The notes beneath the pieces were generated by a model. It did not search any database, was not told the origin of the DNA, and saw nothing but the letters and a program-made list of their open reading frames with translations. From Verrucomicrobiaceae bacterium (lineage in GTDB: Bacteria; Verrucomicrobiota; Verrucomicrobiia; Verrucomicrobiales; Verrucomicrobiaceae), in contig JAIBCL010000048.1 of NCBI GenBank assembly GCA_019694165.1, positions 1-43,468 of the forward strand: DNA of 43,468 nt. The letters are read 5' to 3'. Positions within the stretch are counted from its first letter, which is position 1. Every line of letters starts with the position of its first letter. The position numbers and the translations under genes are program-made. Of this stretch, positions 32,451 through 40,060 are shown piece by piece.

Positions 32451-33422
32451 ATGAACCGCCGTCATCTCCTGAAGTCCGCCGCCGCCACTGCACTTGCCTC
32501 CTCCTGCTCGTCGCTCGACACCTCGCCGCCCGACAGCCTCATCATCGACACGCATCAGCATCTGTGGGATCGCAGCCAACTCCATCTGCCTTGGCTCGCG
32601 GATGCGCCGCAGGTGTTGAGAAAAGACTACCGTACCGCCGAGTATCGCGCCGCCTTTGCCGAACTGAACGTGAAATCGATCTACATGGAGGTCGATGTAG
32701 CGCCAAGCGATCACGAGAAGGAGGCGGACTTCATCACCGGCCTTTGCCGCGAAGGCAACACGACGACCATCGCCGCCACCATCGGCGGTCGGCCTGCGTC
32801 GCCGCAGTTCGAAGGCTACATCACGAATTACAAAGCCACTGGCTATGTCAAAGGCGTGCGCCAGGTGCTGCACGGCGACTCCACACCGCGCGGCTTTTGT
32901 CTCCAGCCGGACTTCGTCCGCGGCATCCGTGCGCTTGGCGAACACCGCCTCAATTTCGAACTCACCATGCGCCCCACGGAATTGCATGACGGAGCCAAAC
33001 TCACCGCATTGTGTCCCGACACGCGCTTCGTGCTCGACCACTGCGGCAATGGGGATCCGAAGGCGTTCAATCCCAAGCTCGCGTCCGATCAGAAGCGAAG
33101 CTGCAAGCCAGACGAATGGAAGCGCGGCATCGACGCATGCGCCGCGCGGCCGAATGTCGTGTGCAAGATCTCCGGCATCGTCGCCTTTGTGCCACCGGGC
33201 AAATGGCACGCCGAGGATCTCGCGCCCGTCGTGAATCACTGTCTCGATGCCTTTGGACCCGATCGAGTCTTCTTCGGCGGCGACTGGCCTGTGTGTCTGC
33301 TCGGCAGTCCGGTGCGTGGCTGGGTGGATGCGCTGCGGCAGATCGTGTCGTCACGCCCGGCGAGTGAACGAAGGAAACTGTGGTCGCGCAACGCGATCAA
33401 GTTTTACGGACTGAGCGTCTAG
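32451..33422 (+). CDS. Amidohydrolase-2 family TIM-barrel hydrolase, exported
   Basis: The predicted protein has 323 aa from ATG 32451. The leader MNRRHLLKSAAATALASSC has the RR and Ala-rich look of a Tat or lipoprotein signal (weak lipobox ASSC, Cys19). The metal-binding HxH is IIDTHQHLWD (His35, His37); further family motifs are FVLDHCGNGD, a VVCKISGIV strand and FFGGDWPVCLL with the metal-binding Asp. This places it with amidohydrolase-2 lactonases such as fuconolactonase- or pyrone-dicarboxylate-lactonase-like enzymes. A lactone or sugar-acid substrate is plausible but not shown. An in-frame ATG at 32370 lies in the hairpin region and is rejected. It is divergent from the cytochrome fusion gene. 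Confidence 0.88.
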   Translation: MNRRHLLKSAAATALASSCSSLDTSPPDSLIIDTHQHLWDRSQLHLPWLADAPQVLRKDYRTAEYRAAFAELNVKSIYMEVDVAPSDHEKEADFITGLCREGNTTTIAATIGGRPASPQFEGYITNYKATGYVKGVRQVLHGDSTPRGFCLQPDFVRGIRALGEHRLNFELTMRPTELHDGAKLTALCPDTRFVLDHCGNGDPKAFNPKLASDQKRSCKPDEWKRGIDACAARPNVVCKISGIVAFVPPGKWHAEDLAPVVNHCLDAFGPDRVFFGGDWPVCLLGSPVRGWVDALRQIVSSRPASERRKLWSRNAIKFYGLSV

Positions 33423-33521
33423 ACATGTTCTCAAAATGTTTGTCTGATTGAGGTTCGCGAAAAGGACCAGGATCAGGCCAGCGTGACACAACGATGCGGC
33501 TTGAGAACCGGCATTCCGCTT

Positions 33522-33597
33522 CAAGCCAACGGGCTTGTGTCATCAAGCCCAGGGTTCGGAGAACTCTTGGGCTGGAAGCCAGAAGGCCGTTGGCCTT
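33522..33597. repeat. Cluster of three imperfect hairpins (REP-like)
   Basis: CAAGCC-AACG-GGCTTG at 33522-33537, AGCCCA...TGGGCT at 33546-33573 and AAGGCC-GTT-GGCCTT at 33583-33597 follow each other closely. They lie after the amidohydrolase gene, in a stretch with no credible coding. They may act as transcript 3' structure or be a dispersed repeat. Confidence 0.6.
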
Positions 33598-33696
33598 CGG
33601 AACATCGGCTGCCGGAGCAGGCGGGCGTCAGAGGCAGTCCATCGCAAATCGAGACCTTCCGGTGGTGGGTGGGCAAAATGACATTCATTTTGAGAA

Positions 33697-34190
33697 TCAG
33701 TATGGATCATGCGGCGGAACCAGTCGCGGCCCGGCAGACCTGCGGGATCGAGCAGGGTTTGCTCGAGTGCGCGGAGCGTGGCGTTGATGTCGGTGTGCTT
33801 GGCAGCACCGAACTTGAATCCGGTTTTCTGCGCAGCGGTCATCGCTTCATCGAAGGTCTTAGTGGATTTTTCAGACGCAGCAGCGTGTTGTCGAGCGGCG
33901 CAAAGTTCAGCACGGGCACGGCGGCTTCGCGTTCGGGTGGGCGGGAGGCTTTGGCCGGATCGGCGGCGAGCGCGTGGAGCTTTTCATCGAGCACGCGATG
34001 CATCTGTGCGTTGTTCTCGCGCATCGTGTCGGCCAGCTTGTGTATCGCGGTGGCGTGTTGCGCGACGGCTTCATGAAAGCTGCCCGTTGCATGTGGCAGC
34101 ACATCGACATTTGGCATGCGCAGCTTCGTGCGGCGGGCTGTTTGCGACAACGCCACACCATGCGCGAAGCCGGGGTCGGACTTCTGCCTT
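33697..34190 (-). pseudogene. Remnant of an M28-family (glutamate carboxypeptidase II-like) peptidase C-terminus
   Basis: On the minus strand the frame reads DPGFAHGVALSQTARR, RMPNVDVLP, then a helical block (HKLADTMRENNAQMH) and NFAPLDNTLLRLK. This is the transferrin-receptor-like dimerisation domain of M28 peptidases (compare HGVAxxQ...LRLANADVLPF). The frame is lost at an A5 run (T5 on the plus strand, 33867-33871): adding one A restores KKSTKTFDEAMTAAQK, which continues in the other frame to LEQTLLDPAGLPGRDWFRRMI. Homology stops there before the expected YAPG block, and the whole protease domain upstream is missing; a stop occurs just before DPGF. It is therefore truncated at both ends and frameshifted. 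The family call is from motif memory; the decay is visible directly. Confidence 0.7.
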
Positions 34191-34235
34191 CACGCCTCCG
34201 AGCCGCAGCGACGGCCTCGGTGCTCGGGCTGGTGT

Positions 34236-34715
34236 TTATTCACCCGGCTTCCAATCGGGGTCGAGCCTTCCGGCGCGGCCTTCGGGCCACTGGGCGCCGT
34301 CCTTGATCCACTTCGTGAGCACGGCCAGTTCGTCCTTGGTGATGCGCTCGCCGACGGGCGGCATGACGTTCACATGGGCGTGCGCGGATTTGATGTTGGT
34401 GAGCAGGAGGCTTTGCTCGGGATGACCTGGCACGATGGGGATGCCGGTCGCGCCGCGGGCCATCGCGAGCTTCTTGTTTTCCAGGCTCATGCGGCCGGGC
34501 AGGGTCTTGCGGTTGTGGCACATCACGCATTTCGTTTCGAGGACCGGTTTCACATGCTGGCGAAAATCCACCCTGGTCTGCGCGTCCTTGAGTGCCGCGG
34601 CACTGAGCACAGTCTTGCCGGCGGGGGAGGTCTCGGAGCCGTTGCCGTTCGGGTGCGAGCAGGCGGCCGGCAATCCTGCAGCCATGACGATGATGAATAT
34701 GGAGCGGGTGTTCAT
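34236..34715 (-). CDS. Small c-type cytochrome (PSCyt1-like) lipoprotein
   Basis: The predicted protein has 159 aa from ATG 34715. The leader MNTRSIFIIVMAAGLPAAC suggests a lipoprotein with Cys19, although the lipobox (PAAC) is not ideal. A linker of about 35 residues precedes the heme motif CVMCH (Cys63, Cys66, His67), followed by RMSLENKKLAMARG, a PEQSLLL strand, NVMPPVGERITKDELAVLTKWI and the W-rich end GAQWPEG. This is the c-type cytochrome fold seen at the start of DUF1549/DUF1553 proteins, here stand-alone, with the distal Met probably in VMPP. It would carry electrons at the envelope. An upstream ATG at 34733 would overlap the promoter's -10 box. Confidence 0.88.
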   Translation of the reverse strand: MNTRSIFIIVMAAGLPAACSHPNGNGSETSPAGKTVLSAAALKDAQTRVDFRQHVKPVLETKCVMCHNRKTLPGRMSLENKKLAMARGATGIPIVPGHPEQSLLLTNIKSAHAHVNVMPPVGERITKDELAVLTKWIKDGAQWPEGRAGRLDPDWKPGE

Positions 34716-34723
34716 GATGATGC

Positions 34724-34752
34724 TTTGTATCAAACGGTCGGAGCAAGGTCAA
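34724..34752 (-). promoter_or_regulatory. Sigma70-like promoter of the small cytochrome gene, probably leaderless
   Basis: On the minus strand TTGACC (34747-34752), a 17-bp spacer and TACAAA (34724-34729), then 8 nt to the ATG at 34715. The expected transcription start is within a base or two of the ATG. Confidence 0.55.
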
Positions 34753-34853
34753 CGCCGGGCGCTGCAAGATTTTTGTCAGCGGGCCTCCGGGGGGCTTCAC
34801 GGTCCATGCTGTGCCCGAAGCGTGGGGAGGTTGCTTTCGTCAGCGCCGCCCGG

Positions 34854-36669
34854 CTACGGTCGCGCGCGAATCACGATGAGCGACCGGGAAGGGCAGCCGA
34901 TGCACGCGCCTTCCGCGCTGAGCAGCGTGATCGTAACAGTGCGATTGTCCCTGGCGCTCTTGCGCGGGTCGATGGTGATGTACGCGGTGTTTTTTCCCTC
35001 GGGGATGGTGACGGTGCCGTAGAGCTGGGCGTAGTCCTCGCCCATCGTCGCATCGCCTCCGAGCTGATAGCGCACGGTGAGCGGCGCGGACATGGGGCCG
35101 GTGCGAGTCACGCGCCATTCCCCGAGTTGTGAAAATGTCGCGCGGGAGACGTCGGCGCACACGCTCGCGACAGGGATTCCTCTTCCGGCGGGGTCTGTGT
35201 TGTTGGCGTAGTGCTCGATGTTCGCGTAGCCGTCCGCGCCGAGCTTCGCGCTGTCACCCGGATCCTGCGGATTCAGTCCGAACTGCGTCTCCCAGTAGTC
35301 TGGGATGCCGTCGCCATCGCGGTCCGCCGGTGCAGGGAGAGAGCGATAGTCCGGCCAGCGTTGTTCCTCCGGCAGGTCGGTTTCCTTGCTGATGATCATC
35401 CCCGTGCCATCGCGCACGCTGTGGACGATGCGCAGATCGACTGCGTCGCGTGCAGGCAGGGTCGCGCCGGCGTCGGCGAGGATGGTGCCGAGGGCCTCCC
35501 GGGCGTTCTGCATGGACGCGGGCGGCACGCTGAACGGCGCGTCCACGATCATCCGCCTGCGCTCCGTCGTGTCGAAGCGCGCCGCCTTGTGCTGCCAGGT
35601 CACCGCGAGCGTGTTGTCCTTCGTCTCCGCGTCATGACCGTCGATCACGTTGCCTTTCGGGTAAAGGCGCGAACCGGCGTCACCGTGGAAGGCAAATGCG
35701 ATGCCGGCGGCGTCGTCAGGCGTGCTCGGCCCGGGCTTGTAAAAGTTGTGCATCCACTGCAACAGCACGCGCTCGCTGCCGGTGTGTGTCGCGTGTTCGC
35801 TCCAGTCATAGACGGCGTTGTTGTAAAATGTGAGCACTGCCGGCACGTCATCCCCGCCAGTGGTGCGCGGATTGCGCAGGCGATTGTGAGCGTAGAGCGT
35901 GTGGTGCATCGTGGCGCTGCCCCCCCGGTGCGGCGCTGCCCCAGAGAGATCCCTCGCTGTGATTTGGCGGCGTCTGCTTCTCATTCGCGTAGTCGAGTCC
36001 TTCCGCGGCGATGCAGAATGAAACGCTCGTCCTGTCGGCGTGGGTGATCGTCATGTTCTCATCCGTCGCCCATGATGCCGAGCAGTGGTCGAGCACGATG
36101 CGCTCCATCGGCGCGTAGGCTCGCATCTGCTTGCCGCGCTCCTCCTTCTTTTTTTTCCGTCTGTCGAACTGCTCCTGCGTCTCGCCGGCCGCCTGCTGCT
36201 GCTCGCCGATGCTCACCGGTTTGAATTCGATGGCATCACCTGAGTCCGTGTCGCGCACGAAACCCCTGCGCGAGCGGATGTGGCGCACGATCACATTGCT
36301 CGCGCTCACCACCAGTGCGCCGCCCTTCAAGCAGATGCCCTCGCCGGGAGCGGTCTGGCCCAGGATCGTGATGTCCGGTTGGTCGATCACAAGCTTTCCG
36401 CTCTTCGGCCTGTCCGCCTTGCCCTCGCTAAGATCGATGATTCCCGACACGGCGAAGGTGACAATCCGATGCGGCTGGCTCACCGCATCCGCCAGGCTTC
36501 CAGGGCCGCTTTTGTCCAGATTCGTCACCACATAAACCTGGCCGCCGCGGCCGCCGCTCGTGAATCTCCCGGTGCCCTCGCAGCCGGGAAATGCCGGCGT
36601 TTGCGAGCGTGTCGTTGCCGTTGCGGCGATGAGCAGTACGGCGAAGGCGGCGGTCAGTCTCGTGGTCAT
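34854..36669 (-). pseudogene. Pectate-lyase-like secreted protein, frameshifted at a G7 tract
   Basis: From ATG 36669 a signal peptide (MTTRLTAAFAVLLIAATATT) leads into a PL1-like parallel beta-helix: FPGCEGTGRFTSGGRGGQVY, NLDKSGPGSLADAV, ITILGQTAPGEGICLKGGAL, NVIVRHIRSR, IVLDHCSASWATDENMT. The frame then fails at a G7 run (C7 on the plus strand, 35920-35926): removing one G joins GSLWGSAAP to GGSATMHHTLYAHN, the expected continuation, and the second frame runs to 34854. The total of 1816 bases is one more than a multiple of three. The C-terminus carries DRDGDGIPDYWETQFGLNP and a Calx-beta-like domain (ATFSQLGEWRVTRTG). An odd KKKK-rich insert, coded by an A8 run (36149-36156), lies in the lyase domain. 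It may be a real frameshift, a phase-variable gene or a read error. Confidence 0.85.
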
Positions 36670-36823
36670 GATCGTGATCAAGGACGATTCGGGCGCTGGA
36701 GGCAAAAGCAACCCGCATCTCCGGACGCAAATGCCACGATCTGCGATCCTCGCGCGCCACGGACCGTGGAACTTCTTGCCAACCTTGGCGGACCCGTCAT
36801 ATTGCGCGCCCTTCTTCCATCTT

Positions 36824-37522
36824 ATGTCCATACTGATCGGCATTCTCACCATCATCGAGGTCATCGTCTGCCTCCTTCTGATTCTCATCATCCTCATGCA
36901 ACGCCCGCGCCAGGAGGGCCTCGGCGCGGCCTTCGGTGGCGGCGTCACCGATCAGGTGTTCGGCGCGCAGACGACCAATGTGCTTCAGAAGTTCACCGGC
37001 TACCTCGCTGGCGCGCTGTTTCTGCTGACGCTGATTCTGGCTGTGCTCACCACCAAGCTGCAGCGCGACAAGATGGCCGAGGGGAAGAAGCTCTTTGAAA
37101 AGCCCGCCGTGACTGCGCCAGCGCCGGCACCAGCTCCTGCCGCGACGGCCACGCCGCCAGTCGAAGTGCCCGCGGCAGACGGCAAGACGGTGAGCGTCAC
37201 GAAGCAGCCTGGAGCCACCGTCGTTGTGAAGCAGCCTGAGGGCAAAGCGGCTCCGAAGACGGATGGAAAAGCCGATGCGAAAGCCGCCGCTTCTCCGGCA
37301 CCAGCGGCTGCCGGCAAGTCCGGAGCAGTTCCCGCATCCGCTCCTGCCGCCAAACCGGCAGCTTCGACATCGCCGGCACCGGCCGCAACGCCGCCGCCAG
37401 CACCTTCACCGAAACCTGCTTCGGCACCGGCCGCGGGTTCACCGCCTCCGCCGGCTTCGACGACAAATGCTGCTCCGCCTGCGACTCCGGCCTCGTCGGC
37501 TCCAGCTCCGGCGAAGCCTTGA
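36824..37522 (+). CDS. secG: Protein translocase subunit SecG with long Ala/Pro-rich tail
   Basis: The predicted protein has 232 aa from ATG 36824. The first 80 residues are a normal SecG: a membrane helix (ILTIIEVIVCLLLILIILMQ), the conserved cytoplasmic loop RPRQEGLGAAFGGGVTDQVFG, and a second helix (YLAGALFLLTLILAVLTT). SecG assists SecYE in protein export. E. coli SecG has 110 residues; here about 150 residues rich in Ala, Pro, Lys and Ser follow, low in complexity and probably disordered. The gene is convergent with the creatininase gene (74 bp gap). An in-frame ATG at 36560 overlaps the divergent lyase gene and is rejected. Confidence 0.92.
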   Translation: MSILIGILTIIEVIVCLLLILIILMQRPRQEGLGAAFGGGVTDQVFGAQTTNVLQKFTGYLAGALFLLTLILAVLTTKLQRDKMAEGKKLFEKPAVTAPAPAPAPAATATPPVEVPAADGKTVSVTKQPGATVVVKQPEGKAAPKTDGKADAKAAASPAPAAAGKSGAVPASAPAAKPAASTSPAPAATPPPAPSPKPASAPAAGSPPPPASTTNAAPPATPASSAPAPAKP

Positions 37523-37596
37523 GTTTGGAGAACGGGTGATCGTGGATTGTCGCTGGCGGGTAGGACACCTGCACACCAACGCTGCCACCGCACCAT

Positions 37597-38418
37597 CTAC
37601 CGTTGCTTGAGCGCACGACGTTTCGTTCCTGGCTTTTCATACAGCCGCCGCACGTCGATGGCGGCCAGCTCAATGAAGTACCCGGCGACCCGTTTCGCGA
37701 TGGCTGCGAGGTAGGCTTCGCCTTTTTCGGCGGTGGAAAGCTTGGGATCTCCGGAGCCCGTGTCGTTCGTGGCCTGGGTCCACGCCCGCTGCGCCCAGGC
37801 CCACTTCTCGCGCATGGCTTGGAGGCGCCAGCGATTGTCGCTGCCGTCACCCCAATCCTTCTTTGGCAACACGAGGTGCGGATGCAGATGCAGCATGAGG
37901 CTGGTCTCGCGCTCGTCGGCGTGATCACCGGGGTCGTCGATGATGCCCTCGCCCTTGTGAGCCTGATACCAGTTCACCGTGGAGAGAAAAATCTCCGGGT
38001 GCCGCGCCTGCAGCTCGCGGAGCATCTGCTTGAAGTCATTGCCGCCGTGACCGTTGAGCACCACGAACTTCGGCACGCCCACGCCCTTGAGCGCAGCGAT
38101 CACGTCGCTGAGCAGCAGCATCTGCGTGCTCGGATTCACGTTGACGCAGAAAGGGATGTCGAGCTGGCCGGTCTGCACGCCGAAGGGCATGTTCGGCAGG
38201 ATGGCCACCTTCGCACCGGCCTCCCAGGCGATGCGTCCGGCTTCGGCGGCGATGGCGTCGTTCTGAAAGCTGTCGGTGCCGTAGGGCAGGTGCCAGTTGT
38301 GAGCCTCCGTGGCCCCCATCGGCAGCACGGCCACTTCGTACTTTGTGCGGCTGACGTGCTTCCAGTTCGTCTCGGCGATGATCCAGGGGCGCGGTGCCCG
38401 GGCGGTGCTGATGCTCAT
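37597..38418 (-). CDS. Creatininase family amidohydrolase
   Basis: The predicted protein has 273 aa and no leader. Metal-site motifs of the family are present: MGATEAHNWHLPYGTD (Glu38, His40, His43 region and Asp49), VVLNGHGGN, and a DHADERETSLMLHL block with the conserved acidic residue. Members hydrolyse creatinine or similar cyclic or N-formyl amides (creatininase, MftE, FAPy deformylase); which applies here is unknown. It starts 9 bp after the end of the ABC ATPase gene on the same strand, so it is likely the last gene of that operon, which suggests its substrate enters through the transporter. A possible internal promoter (TTGAAG at 38448-38453, TAACCG at 38425-38430) lies within the 3' end of the ATPase gene. 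Confidence 0.9.
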   Translation of the reverse strand: MSISTARAPRPWIIAETNWKHVSRTKYEVAVLPMGATEAHNWHLPYGTDSFQNDAIAAEAGRIAWEAGAKVAILPNMPFGVQTGQLDIPFCVNVNPSTQMLLLSDVIAALKGVGVPKFVVLNGHGGNDFKQMLRELQARHPEIFLSTVNWYQAHKGEGIIDDPGDHADERETSLMLHLHPHLVLPKKDWGDGSDNRWRLQAMREKWAWAQRAWTQATNDTGSGDPKLSTAEKGEAYLAAIAKRVAGYFIELAAIDVRRLYEKPGTKRRALKQR

Positions 38419-38427
38419 GTGCGACGG

Positions 38428-39168
38428 TTAGCGGTACTTCGAGAGACCTTCAAGATACTGTTGTGCCAGCGCGCACTGCGGCGCGGCGAAGAAGTCACGC
38501 GCGGCAGCCGACTCGGCGGCCTTTCCATCCGCCAGAAACACGACCCAGTCGGCGATGAGCCTTGCAAATGAGATCTCGTGCGTGGCGAGGACGATGTGCT
38601 GGCCGCCTTCGGTCGCCAGCTCGCGGATGACATCCAGCACCTCGCCGGTCATCACGGGATCGAGCGCGGAGGTGGGTTCGTCGAGCAGCAGCAGCCTCGG
38701 TCTGGGTGCCAGCGCGCGCGCGATGGCCGCGCGCTGCTGCTGGCCGCCGGAGAGCTGGGCCGGACGCTTGTGCTCGTGCGCGGCGAGACCGAGACGATGG
38801 AGCAGCTCTCTCGCGCGCGCATCGGCGGCATCCCTTTCCAGCCCATGCACGACGCGCAACGGCAGGGCCACATTATCCAGTGCCGTGAGGTGCGGAAAGA
38901 GGTTGTAGCCTTGGAAGACAAATCCGTTCTTCCGCCGCTCGGCCAGGGCGCCGGCTTCATCGTGAGGCAGCGCGCGGCCGTCGAGCATCACCGAGCCATC
39001 CTCCGGCACGAGAAGGCAGCCGAGCACGCGCAGCAGCGTGGATTTCCCGCCGCCCGACGGCCCCAGCAGCGCCACGACGCGCGCGTCAGCGCCGGTGGCA
39101 AAAGTCACCTCGTCGAGCGCTGCGTGCGCTCCGAAACGCTTCACCACCGCGCGCGCCTCAAGTCTCAT
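38428..39168 (-). CDS. Amino-acid ABC transporter ATP-binding protein (GlnQ/HisP type)
   Basis: The predicted protein has 246 aa. Walker A is GPSGGGKST (residues 36-44), the Q-loop is FVFQGYNLFPHLTALDNV, the signature is LSGGQQQR (139-146), Walker B is LLLLDEPTSALDP (159-171) and the switch His is in LATHEISFA. The overall pattern, including FPHLTALDNVALPLRVVHG, is that of polar amino acid importers. It overlaps the permease gene by 11 bp, so translation is coupled. No periplasmic binding protein gene is in the window; it must be elsewhere or lie outside. Confidence 0.95.
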   Translation of the reverse strand: MRLEARAVVKRFGAHAALDEVTFATGADARVVALLGPSGGGKSTLLRVLGCLLVPEDGSVMLDGRALPHDEAGALAERRKNGFVFQGYNLFPHLTALDNVALPLRVVHGLERDAADARARELLHRLGLAAHEHKRPAQLSGGQQQRAAIARALAPRPRLLLLDEPTSALDPVMTGEVLDVIRELATEGGQHIVLATHEISFARLIADWVVFLADGKAAESAAARDFFAAPQCALAQQYLEGLSKYR

Positions 39169-39940
39169 ATCCGAATCTCCTCTCCAGCCGCCGCGCCCAC
39201 CAGGCCAGCGGCAGCGTCACGGCCAGATACGCCAGCGCCAGCGGGATGAAGCCCTCCAGCCCGCTGTAGGTGGCTGCATTCATGTTCTGCACCTTTTTCA
39301 CCAGCTCCTCCGTGCCGATGACCGAGAGCAGCGACGAATCCTTGATGAGGGACACGAGCTGGCCCGTCGTGCCCGGCAGTGCGCGGCGCAGCGCCTGGGG
39401 GATGATCACATGCCGGTAGGTCTGCGCCACGTCAAAGCCCACCGCGCGCGCCGCTTCCCGCTGGGAAGCTCCCACCGACTCCACCGCGCCGCGGAATATC
39501 TCCGCCAGATAAGCGCCCTCGAAGAGACCGAGCAGCAGCACGCCCATCACGACGCGATCCGTGACGTGCAGCGCATTCGCCACGATGTAATAGCCGATGA
39601 GAAGCTGCACCAGCAGCGGTGAGCAGCGGATGCTCTCGATCACTCCGCGGCAGAAAACTCGCACTGCATCCCATGATGCGCGGGCCCCGGCCATCAGCGC
39701 GAGGCCACATGTGATGCTCACCACCATCGCCGCCAGCGAGATGCCGAGCGTGGTGAACCATCCGGTCATGAACTCGGCGCGGTAACGCCACACGCCCGAC
39801 CAGTTCCAACGGTAGTGAACGGAGGCAAAGGTCGCGTACAGCGCCGCCGCTGCCAGGACCAGCCACGCCACACTCCAGAGCCAACCGCTTCGCGACGGCG
39901 AGGCGGCGGGCGATGAGGGAGTGGAGGCTTTGGTGGACAT
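39158..39940 (-). CDS. Amino-acid ABC transporter permease (HisM/GlnP type)
   Basis: The predicted protein has 260 aa from ATG 39940; an upstream in-frame ATG at 40075 would run into the divergent LysM gene. Membrane segments are visible at about 20-38 (WLWSVAWLVLAAAALYATF), 57-82, 95-120, 128-150 and 215-245. The ABC-interaction (EAA) loop reads SQREAARAVGFDVAQTYRHVIIPQALR, and SLIKDSSLLSVIGTEEL follows, both typical of His/Glu/Arg-type permeases. It pairs with the ATPase downstream. Only one permease gene is present, so the channel would be a homodimer unless a partner lies elsewhere. Confidence 0.93.
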   Translation of the reverse strand: MSTKASTPSSPAASPSRSGWLWSVAWLVLAAAALYATFASVHYRWNWSGVWRYRAEFMTGWFTTLGISLAAMVVSITCGLALMAGARASWDAVRVFCRGVIESIRCSPLLVQLLIGYYIVANALHVTDRVVMGVLLLGLFEGAYLAEIFRGAVESVGASQREAARAVGFDVAQTYRHVIIPQALRRALPGTTGQLVSLIKDSSLLSVIGTEELVKKVQNMNAATYSGLEGFIPLALAYLAVTLPLAWWARRLERRFGYET

Positions 39941-40025
39941 GTTCGGGGCGCAGGGACCGGCGCGTTGGGTTTTCAAAAAAACGAGCCTTATGTGGCCCGG
40001 ATTGGCTGCGATTTCAAAAAAGGGA

Positions 40026-40053
40026 TTGCCAAGATATTTAGGACTACTAAAAT
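40026..40053 (+). promoter_or_regulatory. Sigma70-like promoter of the LysM gene, probably leaderless
   Basis: TTGCCA (40026-40031), a 16-bp spacer and TAAAAT (40048-40053), then 7 nt to the ATG at 40061. The surrounding DNA is unusually A/T-rich for the window. Confidence 0.55.
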
Positions 40054-40060
40054 AAATCGC

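Noticed and set aside
33839..34156. An intact 105-aa gene on the minus strand
   Set aside because: It is the first frame of the truncated M28 remnant, with a GTG 'start' inside conserved text (AHGVALSQ) and loss of frame at an A-run.
34116..35132. A 338-aa plus-strand gene across the small cytochrome and lyase end
   Set aside because: It overlaps the convincing minus-strand cytochrome gene and has no motif of its own.
38425..38453. Separate promoter for the creatininase gene
   Set aside because: TTGAAG-17-TAACCG lies in the 3' end of the ATPase coding region; with a 9-bp gap an operon explains expression, and the -10 is poor. Mentioned only as a possibility.
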